Shown in pieces: positions 45,272-60,200 of a stretch of DNA of 64,000 nt. Each line of letters opens with the position of its first letter. Positions within the stretch are counted from its first letter, which is position 1. The translations under genes and the position numbers were made by a program. The notes beneath the pieces are model-generated. The model saw only the letters and a program-made list of their open reading frames with translations, was not told the DNA's origin and ran no database searches. This DNA is from Panopea generosa (Eukaryota > Mollusca > Bivalvia > Adapedonta > Hiatellidae): the NCBI GenBank assembly GCA_029582155.1, contig CM055905.1, forward strand, positions 7,132,062-7,196,061. Direction: 5' to 3'.

Positions 45272-48200
45272 CTGTAATGGAATAAGATTATTTTTATATT
45301 TATCAACAATTTAAAAATGAGTTTTAAAACTAGACTAGCAGTCTTTCTGCAAAAAAATACTGATTTTTTTATGTATATATTGTATTTAGCACAATTTCAC
45401 AACTTGATTGTATTTGTAATAATAACAAACTTTTCTCAAATGTTTTTTAGAAGTCTCGCCATTGTTATTATTATTATTTCTGGTCAATTGAATTTAGGAA
45501 TGAACTTGATCTTAGTGATGTGTAAAGACAATGATGTGTAAAGACAGTGATGTGTACAAATGTGATGTAATCAGATGGTGATGTATACAGATAGTGATAT
45601 GTACAGACAGTGATGTGTACAAATGTGATGTAATCAGATGGTGATGTATACAAATAGTGATGTGTACAGACAGTGATGTGTACAAATGTGATGTAATCAG
45701 ATGGTGATGTATACAGATGGTGATGTGTACATACAGTGATGTGTACAAATGTGATGTAATCAGATGGTGATGTATACTGATAGTGATGTGTGCAGACAGT
45801 GATGTGTACAAATGTGATGTATACAGATGGTGATGTGTACAGACAGTGATGTGTACAGATGTGATGTAATCAGAAAGTGATGTATATAGATGGTAATGTA
45901 TACAAATAGTGATGTGTACAGACAGCGTGTGTACAGATGGTGATGTAATCAGATGGTGATGTATACAGATAGTGATGTGTACAGATAGTGATGTGTACAT
46001 GCAGTGATGTATATAGATAGTGATGTGTTAAGATGGTTATGTATACAGATAGTGATGTATACAGGCAGTGATGTGTACAGATGGTAATGTGTACAGATAG
46101 TGATGTGAACAGATGGTTATGTATACAGTTAGTGATGTATACAGGCAGTGATGTGTACAGATGGTGATGTATACAGACGGTGATGTAAACAGGCAGTGAT
46201 GTGTACAGATAGTGATGTATACGGGCTGTGATGTATACAGATAGTGATGTGTACAGATGGTGATGTATACAGATAGTGATGTGTACAGAAAGTGATGTGT
46301 AGAGGATGTGATGTGTACAGACACTGATGTGTACAGACAGTGATGTATATATATATGGTGATGTATACAGACAGTGTTGTGCACAGATAGTGATGAATAC
46401 ATATAGTGATGTATACAGATAGTGATGTATACATATGCTGATGTATACAGACATTGATGTATATATATATTTATATATATATGGTGATGTATACAGACAG
46501 TGATGTGTACAGATAATGATGTAAACAGACTGTGATGTGTACAGACAGTGATGTATGATGTATACAGACAGTGATGTATACAGACAGCGATGTGTACAGA
46601 CAGTGGTATGTACGGACAGTGATGTGTACAGACAGTGATGTGTACATACATTGATGTTTACAGACAGTGATGTATACAGACAGCGATGTGTACAGACAGT
46701 GGTATGTACAGACAGTGATATATGATGTATACAGATAGTGATGTATACAGACAGTGATGTGTACAGACAGTGATGTATACAGACAGCAATGTGTACAGAC
46801 AGTTGTATGTACAGACAGTGATGTATGATGTATACAGACAGTGATGTGTTCAGACAGTGGTATGTAAAGACAGTAATGTGTACAGACAGTGATGTGTGCA
46901 GACATTGATGTATACAGACAGTGATGTATACAGACAGTGATGTATACAGACAGTGATGTATACAGACAGTAATGTGTACAGACAGTGGTATGTACATACA
47001 GTGATGTGTACAGACAGTAATGTGTACAGACAGTGATGTGTACAGACATTGATGTATACAGACAGTGATGTATACAGACAGTGATGTGTACCGACAGTGA
47101 TGTGTACAGGCAGTGATGTATGATGTATACAGACAGTGATGCGTACAGACAGTGATGTATGATGTATACACACAGTGATGTATACAGACAGTGATGTGTA
47201 CAGACAGTGATGTGTACAGACATTGATGTATACAGACAGTGATGTATACAGACAGTGATGTGTACAGACAGTGATGTGTACAGGCAGTGATGTATGATGT
47301 ATACCGACAGTGATGTATACAGACAGTAATGTGTACACACAGTGATGAATACAGACAGTGATGTATACAGACAGTGATGTATACAGACAGTGATGTGTGA
47401 TGTATCAAAACAGTGATGTGTGCAGACAGTGATGTGTGATGTATTATGCAGTCAGTGATGTGTACAGACAGTGATGTGTGGTGTATACAGACAGTGATGT
47501 ATGGTGTATACAGACAGTGATGTGTACAGACAGTGATGTGTAAAGACATTGATGTGTACAGACAGTGATGTATGATGTATACAGACAGTGATGTATACCG
47601 ACAGCGATGTGTACAGACAGTGGTATGTACAGACAGTAATGTGTACAGACAGTGATGTGGTCTGAAATTGATGTGTACAGACAGTGATGTATGATGTATA
47701 CAGACAGTGATGTATACAGACAGCGATGTGTACAGACAGCGGTATGTACAGAAAGTGATGTATACAGACAGTGATGTGTACATACAATGATGTTTACAGA
47801 CAGTGATGTATACAGACAGTGATGTGTACAGACAGTGATGTATGATGTATACAGACAGTGATGTATACAGACAGTGATGTATACAGACAGTGATGTGTAC
47901 AGACAGTGATGTATACAGACAGCAATGTGTACAGACAGTTGTATGTACAGACAGTGATGTATGATGTATACAGACAGTGGTGTGTACAGACAGTGATGTA
48001 TACAGACAGTGATGTGTTCAGACAGTGGTATGTACAGACAGTAATGTGTACAGACAGTGATGTGTGCAGACATTGATGTGTACAGACAGTGATGTATACA
48101 GACAGTGATGTATACAGACAGTGGTATGTACAGACAGTGATGTGTACATACAGTGATGTATGATGTATACAGACAGTGATGCGTACAGACAGTGATGTGT

Positions 48201-51200
48201 ACAGACAATGATGTATGATGTATACAGACAGTGATGTATACAGACAGTGATGTGTACAGACAGTGATGTGTACAGACATTGATGTATACAGACAGTGATG
48301 TATACAGACAGTGATGTGTACAGACAGTGATGTGTACAGGCAGTAATGTATGATGTATACAGACAGTGATGTGTACAGACAGTGATGTGTACAGGCAGTG
48401 ATGTATGATGTATACAGACAGTGATGCGTACAGACAGTGATGTGTACAGACAGTGATGTATGATGTATACAAACAGTGATGTATACAGACAGTGATGTGT
48501 ATAGACAGTGATGTATGATGTATACAGACAGTGATGTGTAGAGACAGTGATGTGTACCGACAGTGATGTATGATGTATACAGACAGTGATGTATACAGAC
48601 AGTGATATGTACAGACAGTGATGTGTACTGACAGTGATTTATGATGTTTACCGACAGTGATGTATACAGACAGTAATGTGTACAGACAGTGATGAATACA
48701 GACAGTGATGTATGATGTATACAGACAGTGATGTATACAGACAGTGATGTATACAGACAGTGATATGTGATGTATCAAATCAGTGATGTGTGCAGACAGT
48801 GATGTATTATGCAGTCAGCGATGTGTACAGACAGTGATGTATGGTGTATACAGACAGTGATTTGTACAGACAGTGATATGTACAGACATTGATGTGTACA
48901 GACAGTGATGTATGATGTATACTGACAGAGATGTGTACAGACAGTGGTATGTACAGACAGTGATGTGTACTGACAGGGATTTATGATGTATACCGACAGT
49001 GATGTATACCGACAGTGATGTGGTCAGAAATTGATGTGTACACACAGTGATGTATGATGTATACAGACAGTGATGTATACAGACAGTGGTATGTACAGAC
49101 AGTGATGTGTACAGACAATGATGTGTACATACATTGATGTTTACAGACAGTGATGTATACAGACAGCGATGTGTACAGACAGTGGTATGTACAGACAGTG
49201 ATGTATTATGTATACAGACAGTGATGTATACAGACAGTGATGTGTACAGACAGTGATGTATACAGACAGTAATGTGTACAGACAGTTGTATGTACAAACA
49301 GTGATGTATGATGTATACAGACAGTGATGTGTTCAGACAGTGGTATGTAAAGACAGTAATCTGTACAGACAGTGATGTGTGCAGACATTGATGTATACAG
49401 ACAGTGATGTATACAGACAGTAATGTGTACAGACAGTGGTATGTACAGACAGTGATGTGTACAGACAGTAATGTGTACAGACAGTGATGTGTACAGACAT
49501 TGATGTATACAGACAGTGATGTATACAGACAGTGATGTGTACAGACAGTGATGTGTACAGGCAGTGATATATGATGTATACAGACAGTGATGCGTACAGA
49601 CAGTGATGTATGATGTATACACACAGTGATGTATACAGACAGTGATGAGTACAGACAGTGATGTGTACAGACACTGATGTATACAGACAGTGATGTATAC
49701 AGACAGTGATGTGTACAGACAGTGATGTGTACAGGCAGTGATGTATGATGTATACTGACAGTGATGTACACAGACAGTAATGTGTACAGACAGTGATGAA
49801 TACAGACAGTGATGTATGATGTATACAGACAATGATGTGTGATGTATCAAAACAGTGATGTGTGCAGACAGTGATGTGTGATGTATTATGCAGTCAGTGA
49901 TGTGTACAGACAGTGATGTATGGTGTATACAGACAGTGATGTGTACAGACAGTGATGTGTAAAGACATTGATGTGTACAGACAGTGATGTATGATGTATA
50001 CAGACAGTGATGTATACCGACAGCGATGTGTACAGACAGTGGTATGTACAGACAGTAATGTGTACAGACAGTGATGTGGTCAGAAATTGATGTGTACAAA
50101 CAGTGATGTATGATGTATACAAACAGTGATGTATACAGACAGCGATGTGTACAGACAGTGGTATAAACAGACAGTTATGTATGATGTATACAGACAATGA
50201 TGTATACAGACAGTGATGTGTACAGACAGTGATGTATACAGACAGCAATGTGTACAGACAGTGGTATGTACAGACAGTAATGTATACAGACAGTGATGTG
50301 TACTGACAGTGGTTTGTACAGACAGTTATGTATGATGTATACAGACAGTGATGTGTACAGACAGTGATGTATACAGACAGCAATTGTACAGACAGTGGTA
50401 TGTACAGACAGTGATGTATGATGTATACAGACAGTGATGTGTACAGACAGTGATGTATACAGACAGTGATGTGTACAGACAGTGGTATGCACAGACAGTA
50501 ATGTGTACAGACAGTGATGTGTACAGACAGTGATGTAAACAGACAGTGATGTGTACAGACAGTGGTATGTACAGACAGATGTATGATGTATACAGACAGT
50601 GATTTATACAGACAGTGATGTGTACAGACAGTGGTATGTACAGACAGTAATGTATACAGACAGTAATGTATACAGACAGCGATGTATACTTACAGTGGTA
50701 TGTATAGACAGTTATGTATGATGTATACAGACAGTGATGTATACAGACAGTGATGTGTATAGACAGTGATGTATACAGACAGCAATGTGTACAGACAGTG
50801 GCATGTACAGACAGTGATATATAATGAATACATGCAGTGATGTTTACAGACAGTGATGTATACAGACAGTGATGTTTACAGACAGTGATGTGTACAGACA
50901 GTAGAATGCACAGACAGTAATGTGTACAGACAGTGATGTGTACAGACAGTTATGTGTACAGACAGTGGTATGTACAGACAGTGATGTGTACAGACAGTGA
51001 TGTATGATGTATATAGACAGTAATGTGTACAGACAGTGATGTTTGATGTATACAGACAGTGGTATGTACAGACAGTGATGTGTAGACAGTGATGTGTACA
51101 GACAGTGATGTACGATGTATACAGACAGTGATGTATGATGTATACAGACAGTGATGTATACAGACAGTTGTTTGTACAGACAGTAATGTGTGATGAGTAC

Positions 51201-54200
51201 AGACAGTGGTATGTACAGACAGTAATGTGTACAGACAGTGATGTATGATGTATACAGACAGTGATGTTTACAGACAGTGATATGTACAGACAGTGGTATG
51301 TACAGACAGTGGTATTTACAGACAGTAATGTGTAGCCATTTGTTAGATATAATATTTTGTTTTAATACAATTACAGCAACAGTGTATATGCGAATTGTAA
51401 AAATAATATTGATGATTATAGAAACATTCTCTCAGTAATTTATTTATACCAATATACAATTGTTTTGAAGCTTGACTGCACTACCACTCTCTAGTCTGTA
51501 TCCTTTGTAGAGACAGTACATGGTATTGGTTATGTGGGGATGTTTTCACAAACCAGATACCAACTGCATGACCTTGGGCACAAGCGGCCAATACCCTAGC
51601 AACTGCAATATCACCAAATACACGATCTTGGTGATTAACTATTAAACAATGAATTATGACTTACCTACAGCACTGGTAGAGTGGTGCCAAAATTGATCTT
51701 TCATCTATATGAGGATTGCCAAAACTGAAACAAAAACATGAACACTTATCTAGAACAGTTAGAAGTGTTTCTGTGTAGAAGCTGTACTAAGCATATGCTG
51801 ACAGAGTGTCTTCTTGCTCACGGTTACAACACATAGCCGTGGTGAAGGATCGAACCTCCAACCCTGGGTCTGGTGCTCTACCCCTGGATCACGCGCTCCA
51901 CATATAGAATAATGTTATTTTGATATGTCAAACTATTTGGTAAAATATAATCTTGATCATTTCTTGGTTAAATGAGTTAACAAAGATTCGCTGTATGTTC
52001 ACATGTGACCTAAATAAACAAATAACCAAATTAGGACAGTTGGCGAGTAGGTTTATTAAACATGCAAATACAATGTGTAGGCACAGTTGTAGGGAGGTCC
52101 AGGGCTAAGGTCTTCCAAAATAAAATCAGCTATAATGTGCATTTTGGTGTATATTATGTTTTTAGAGGCCTGGTTATCCTTAATATATTAACATTGATTT
52201 CAATTTCTTATAACCAAGTATATTGATATCAAATGTAATGTTTGTTCACTTTAATAAAGGGAAAATGAAGAGGCCTTCCTAATGGTCAGATTATTATTGC
52301 ATTTTGGCATTTTTATTTTTTTGATTTCTCAGAAAAAAAGTGGAGGCACATGGCTATAGGAAGCTACATCCCTGATAATATAAAGCAAGATCAAACTGGT
52401 TGTTAGATCAAATTAAGTTCATAATTATTTCCTTATATTCCCAACCAATCTACCATAATAAAAGAGCGACAATTGATGAGTGACCAATTATTTTAACTTG
52501 TGCGATGATAATTGTTATGAAGAATCGGATTATTATCTTGACGATGAGAAGTGTATACAGACAAGGAATGAGAGATTGTTCTATAGTCCCTTGATACAGG
52601 GCAATGTGCCGAGAAAAGTTGATTAAAGAATAATGAAAAAAAAAATGATAATAAACTTGTTTTTTTTTATTATTATGTTTTTATATAAAAAATAGTCAAA
52701 ACTATTTTGCCAGTGACTCACCCAAAAAAAAAATTCGGGACAGCTTCAGTATAATATGACAGAGTGGGGTATCATACCATATGTCTTTGGCATGATACTC
52801 TAGTGTGACCATGCTTAGAATTCTGACTCAAGTAGACACCATCGAAATATGACTGAAAACTTGTTGAAAGCAACACTAAACAACATACAACAACAACATT
52901 ATTAACAACAGAAGTTATTTGTATTGGCTCAGTTCATATTGGCCAAGTATCATTAAAATTTACCCAGTTTGTGTGTAACAAGGTAAGCATGTTCCTTGAA
53001 GACAATGGAGTGAATTAATAATTACTATACCTCAAGTACTTGTCCATGTTAAATTCACAGAGATAATCATGTGTTAACTATAGGCAGGGTTATAGTTTTA
53101 TTTACCAACACATGCATAAAAAAGATGTACATTTTGATACTACATGTATCACAAAAGCAGGAAAAATGCACATTTAGTTATTTTTCAATTCTTGTTGATC
53201 TTTAATTGCATATAATTGGACAGGTATCATTTTATTTACTATCATTTGCTTAGAAAAGATGTGTGCTTTGTTTGAATACCAAATGATAGGGTTTCAGTAT
53301 AATAAAATAAATATCCCATTCATAAGGCCTTCAAAAACGATAATCAACCTCAGTTTGGCACGATTAGCTAAGTCATTAGCCCGCCCGACTATCAATCCAG
53401 GGCTTGTGAGTTCAAATCCCCACTCAGCCACAGTCTCCATGATAAGTGATATAAAACATTGCGTCTCATTACCATTCATCTCTCACCGCTGATACAAGTG
53501 CGAAAGTTATCAGTTACTTGTGGAGATAGGGGTGCTCGAGTACCGTTTAACCTTTCCAGGATCCCAAGAAACAGTGGTTAGGTTAACTGATTATCTGTTA
53601 GCATTCCATGGCATAAAAATGACGCTAAATATTCAAACAAACAAACAAACAGTTTGGCCTCAGAGATAATCTCTTGCTCAGAATGAACATAATTACCATC
53701 CCTCTCCTATGAATCTTATAAATTAGAACTTTCCAGTAAACTCCCCTACTGTCTGTATGACAGTATGATCAAATATTGATTTTGAGAAAAAAAAAACGAA
53801 TCGAAAAAATCGCAATTTTAGAAGCCCTCGTAATAACATAGTAATAATTTTACACTCAAACTGATTTGGCAAACCTTTTGGCATTATCCATTATCAACAC
53901 AGTTGAATTATTAATGTTTTTATCCTTGGCATAGTTGTGTCTGTCAGCATTACTGATGAGGTAATCTAGGATGGACATGTCAACAAGATCCAGTAGTTCT
54001 CTCCCTTTGCTGTACTTGGTATTCTTCATAATGGTGCTGTTGCAGTAGTTCTCGTCACTTTGCCATCTGTGAATGCAAGTGACATAGTGATTAATAATTG
54101 ATTATCAAATTACTTTGAACAAGAAAAACTGATGAGGAAAAATTAGATGTGTGTTAATAGGCAATTTAAATAAAATCAGCAGAAAACTGAAATGATCAAA

Positions 54201-57200
54201 CAGACTATTTTTATATTTTTTAACAAGTTTGGGTTTAGGAATTTCATCCAACACAAATTGGTATAATAACCTACTACCCATGTATAAATGGCCCCTGCAC
54301 TGATTTTTGTGGAAAAGAGATTTGCTCACCACTTCGGACGTAAATATTTAATCAAGGTCTGATTTAAAGACAATTTAAAGTTGAATGAATGTCAAATTAC
54401 CAGCAGTGTGTTTTAAGACATTTAACAAACACTTCAGACAAAACTAAAATTTTGATTTCTCATGCCCAAATAAATGCAAATGAACCCCAAAAGCCCCTTT
54501 TTGCAAAACGCACCACCCTAACTTTTAAAGTTACATTTTCTCTTTATAATGTGCATCTACACGGAAGTTTCCAAGCTGTTTCTACCATCCAGACAAAGAT
54601 AATTCAGAGATAATTTTCAATACATGTATGGTATAATGACAGAGGTCTCTCATAACAAATGAATCTGTATTTCTAAAACTACACAATGCAATGTGCAAAT
54701 TTCTGTTAAGACTAACTATAACCTACTCTAGTAGTTTACCAGAAAACTGTCAAAAAAATCTAAGCCATTGCCAAGACAGAGACACTTTTAATGCACACAA
54801 CTACAATAGCCCTTCTTATTCCATTTTGCTACAATTCTGTAAATGTTCAATGAGCTCTTTTTTTAGAAAATTGTATATTAAAATGATGCAAATATAAAAT
54901 AAACCAGTATATTAACATGCCCTTAATTTTCTTTCTATTTTTGAAAGGGATGCAACTCTTTTTAATGAAAAAAAACATTATATTTTATATATTCTTGGCA
55001 GGTATGTCAAACATTACAACAATTTTTAAAAAAAAATTTAACTGTATGATAAGACTAAAAATCCCAAAAACTAGGATAATGAATATAAAATCCTTTAATA
55101 ATATTTTTTTTATATTGAATTTTAGATAATAATGATTGGAAATTAATTAATTTTGTTGAATATGCTTAAAATGGTTATATTGTTTTGTACATATGAGAAC
55201 ATTGGAACATTTTCATGAGTTCTGCCATGTTTGGAGGACATCAGGTACAGTTGGATGAAGGTATAATAGTTAAAAGATCCGTATTGATACACTGAAACAA
55301 ATCGCAGAATTGTCAAAAATAAAGGGGTGTCATCAAACCATCAAAACAATGAAAATTACTTTGGTCAACTTTAATTGTAGTGCTATTTATGAAGTGAGAA
55401 AGAAATTTTGACTAATCAACTGATCAAAACAGGTAATACTTTGCGAGCTTTCCCTCCTTGTAACTTCGAGCCCAGGGGTGTTTCTCAGTCTTCAGCAATA
55501 CGACATCTGGCAGCCACAAAATGATTGCTCCCTCCAACTTTGTTCCATTACCACATACACCTGTCTCTTTTCCCTACCATTGGAAAAGACGATGAAAATG
55601 AAGACTATGATGATGATGATGATAATAATGATGATAAAATTGATGACAATAAATTTGCTGATGATAATAAAATGTGAAAACATGTTCTGCGAAGTTGTGT
55701 AGAATGGCATTCGGTATATTCAATGACACACGACTACTTTTAAGCAATATTTCTCCTAGTACTATACTCTCTTCAAGTACCTTAGTTTGAATAGAATAGA
55801 ATCTTAACAGAGGAAACTGATGGTTTTTGTTAGAATTGAGTAGAACCACCGTCCTTTCACAAGTAACTGACAAACTTTTTCACATAAAGTTTTTGGACCA
55901 AGCGGGACTCGAACCTATGACCTCAGCAGTCAGAGGTATGTGATCTTGAGATGACACCTTTGACCTCTCAGTCACAAGGGACAAATACAACTCAAAATAG
56001 TAAATGAAAGATTCATGTACCTTGCAATAGTAACATTTGCCATAGAAGCAGGTATTATTTTTACGTTTGAAGAATGTGTTTTTTAACAACTCTGTAGCAA
56101 CAGGAGCAATGTCCTTTTCCATATCAACCACACGCCCAACTGCCAATGGTGTGCGTCTAAATTCTAGAAGTCTGAAAATAAAATTAAAGAGAAAATGTGT
56201 ACACTAATGCTTATAAAGGCACTTTATTAAAATTGAAACGCTTGGTTGTGTCAGATTAAAAAAAGATATCGGTGATATCTCTGGATGCTTCCTGAACAAG
56301 TGCATGATCAAGCAGTAACTATTTTGTGTGTAAAGGTACAGCGGTGTAAAAGGAAGATTATTCGTGAGAATAGATTTTTGGTACAAAATAATCAAAAATA
56401 AGGATTTAGAAAGGGTCATAACTCTTTGAAATAATCACTGAACCAAAACACAAAGACAATATGCACATTTATACTTGGTCATGATGCATCCTAGCAAGTT
56501 TCTTAACTTTCCAACTAAAGGTTGTAGAGAATTAGCACAGACAAAGATTTGATAAAGGATGGAATTAAAGAGCAATTAATACTCTGTGAAAAATCAGTGA
56601 CCCAAAAGACATCCATAAAGTGCCAACCAAAAGTTGTAGAGAAATAGTGTGGACATACAAAAGTAATCAAAGACAATGGTTTGGTATTTGATAGAATCAA
56701 TGGCCATAACTCTATGAAAATTCCTAGAACCGAACACATTTAGCACGTTTCATAAAAATCTAATAAAGGTTATAGACAAATAGCAAGCACAGGAGTCGCA
56801 CGGACACACACACCAAAGGATGGACATATAAACGAATCAGCGACTATATGCTTCCCCAACATTTTCAGGAAGCAAAACATTTATGTCAGAGATAATTATT
56901 TGTACATGTGGGTAAAAATAAATACAAGTAGCAGGAATATAAAGATTTGGTTATATATGGGTAGACATTTCACATGCCCCCTATAAAAACTAAAGTTTCA
57001 AAGTGTGAGGATAGTTGGAAAATATTTCTCTGGAATTCAATTTACAAATGCAGGCCTAGATTTTTGGGGTGAGGGGGAGTCTGGGGATTTTGCAGATTTT
57101 TTAAAAATCTAAATGGCCAATGGTGCATTTTTCAGAGATTGTGTGTGTAGTTTTTCTAATACATACCAATTACTGTAATTAGCAGGAATATAACGATTTG

Positions 57201-60200
57201 GTTATATACGGGTAGCAATTTCACATGCCCTCTGATCATGGGTTTGATGCTCTACTAAAGTGCTAGGATGCTGGGAAAATATTTCTCTGGAATTCAACTG
57301 CAGCTCTGAGAAATTCCAAATTTACAAAAAGTTCAGGCCTGGCAACTTTCTGGTTTTTACAACATCGTCGAACATTACAGTTTTGGCATATGGTGGGAGG
57401 GTATGATAGTTACTCAATCAAAGAGTTAGGTTTATCTTAGACTCTCTGGATTCCCCCACATCAACACCTACAGGTAGGGTGGTGGATGTAATGTTGACTG
57501 TTCAAGCCTGAGGTTGCGGGTTCAATCCCACATTTGATCAGATGGCCTCTTTAATAAACACTTAGTACTGATTTTACCCAAATACAATTAAGTTCCAAGT
57601 TGGTATGATCTGGAAATGGGAAATTTGAGTATTAATTTGCAATAAAGTTAAAATAAATTAGTACAGAATAAGGCCATGTAATCTTTTGTGCATTTGTCAT
57701 TGTTAGAGGGCACATTAAACTAGTTTACTTTTAGGTTCTCGCAGGTTTCCCCCCACATCCAGACCACACTAACATCTTTGTCTGCAGTCTCATAAATGAT
57801 GTATGAGATATGCAGTTTTTTGTTTTTTTGGATAGATTTAAAGTAAATCATTGTTACATTCACATATTAGAACATGAACACTTTGTGCATGTATTTAGGC
57901 ATTTTGAAAGATTCCAATGGACTTGAAATAATGTTTGTTTGAATATTTAGCATCATTTTTATGCCATCAAGGGTTAACAGACAATCAGTTAACCTAACCA
58001 CTCTTTCCTGAGATGCCATACATCAATCATCACAGAGGCCGTGGTCGGGCAGGCATTCAAACTCACAATCCCTAGAAAAATAGTCAGATGAGTTACTGAC
58101 TGAGCTAACCTTGAGTTAAGGTATAAACAATTTAAGTTGCCTAGTTTGTACAGAGGATAACTAGCTTCTCACCTATGCATTGCAAATTTGGTTGGAATAA
58201 ATAGTTATAAATTACCTTTGCTAATGAAATTCTGCATTTAAAAGACACCAAATTAGACAACAGTTTCCTTCCATAGTTTCCAGTATTATTTCCACATAAA
58301 GATTTACCTAGGTCCAAAATCTTTATGTGAGAAAATTTGCCAGTTACTTGCAAAAGGAATCCAGTCTTCTTCTGAGGTCTTCCTCCTCCACCAGTAAAAC
58401 TGTATGCCATATAAATATAACCTGTCATGTGCTGAAAATGGCAACTCAACCCAATTAAAACAAAAACTAATAATAATCCAGTCATGATCTACCTTCCCAG
58501 ATGGAATGCAGCAATTTCCCCATTATGTCTGTCTTCTCCTGCATATGGCTTTCCTTCTATGACATGATTCCTCAGAAAACTGAAACACAAAACACAAAAA
58601 ACACTTTAGAATGAATGAACTGGGAATTTGAATAAATGAATAGAGTTTTACTGTGTAACTACACACTGTAGGTTATTCGATGCAAACAGGAAGAAAGATT
58701 CCATGTTCACTCTACATGTACAAAAACAACAAATTGACATACAGATTTAAAAAATCATATCAACAAATGAATATGCACAATGTACAGAGAACCTAGATAC
58801 CTGCAGAACAAAGAGTTTCAGCAAATACTATCGTATCACTCAAATTGTCACTTCTTACGACATGCACGAGCCACAGTGAGCCTATTCTTGCCATTTCTCA
58901 TATGGCCCCTGGAACCACAAGGATTGGTAATTTAACCATAATAATAAACACGACATGAAATGAACTGGGAATTTACAAGCTGCCTAAAACAGATGAATTA
59001 TTATCAACAAATGGAAACACAAAATGAAACTGGCCCTTGGCTATCAAATACTGTATCCAATACTAGCAGGGGTGTAGCTGCGTCACTTTTAAATTGCAGG
59101 CCTAGATTTTGTGGTGAGAGGAGTCTGGGGATTTCACCCCAAGATTTGCAGATTTTTCAAAAATCTGAATTGCTCATGGTGCATTTCTCGGAGATTGTGT
59201 GTGTAGTTTTCTAACTAAAACATACCAATTACTGTAATTACAATACTTTGTTTTTTCTGGGGAAACGTTCAGGCCAGCCCTGACCTTTCAATTATATTTT
59301 TGGAAGAATATGAGCATTTAAAAACGCAAGTGCAAAATATTTCCATGTCAATTAAAGTTTACTCTTCCCACTTCTAAAACAAAAGGTAAATTATTTTATA
59401 AAAGCACCCAGCTCAATAATTGAATTGAAATTGACAAGTTTGTGTATATTTTTGCGAGTTTAAAACTATAACACTTGCTTAAAATGCTGTTTGAATGCCC
59501 AGGTCAGGGATTACAGCCCAGACTTGGTACAGTTGCAGTTCAGTGGAGTTTTTTGGCCATTTTCATAGCCGTTATTGGGTCATATTCCCAATGGCAAATA
59601 GCATCTTTTTTACCCAACTGAGTGGTAAAAAATTCCAATTGAAAGCTTCAATAATTGTAAATTGAAACTTGCCATAATTCCTTCAAAAAATACACAAAGT
59701 TTTCTCCATTGACATTGGTTCTTTAATTAAATGGCCAGAGAACAAGTGTACATATTTTTATGAAGTTGAACAAATATATTTAATGCAAAAGTTTTCCCAA
59801 TGTTAATGAAAACGCCGCTAAAATTCCTAATTCCAAGGGTATGGTTCATCTTCCCAAAATGGTAAAAAAACACTGGTCAGTTACACCCAATTTAAAAAAA
59901 ATAGAATAACAAGTGGTCAAACATATATTTTCCAATCCTTCCTGGTCTCATATCCAATAGCCCTGACATGACACACATGTATTAATGTGATTGTAAAGGG
60001 TGAAATAAACATGAATAGAAAACATAAAACAAAAAGATTACAATTTTGGTTTGAATGCTGCTTTCTGATTGCCTTCAAGAGTTAGTAACATCTTGAGTTG
60101 TGTCCCTTTGTAACCAACGTCTGCTGCAGTTATCTTCCTTGTAGCTAGGGAGTTAAGGACAGCACCTGCTCCGTAAAAAATATAGATATAGATATTTTTT

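Noticed and set aside
45870-50492. Minus-strand open frames of up to 637 codons in the 16-bp array
   Set aside because: They consist only of the translated 16-bp unit. Several frames are open at once over the same bases and no start context or splice support exists. They are repeat artefacts.
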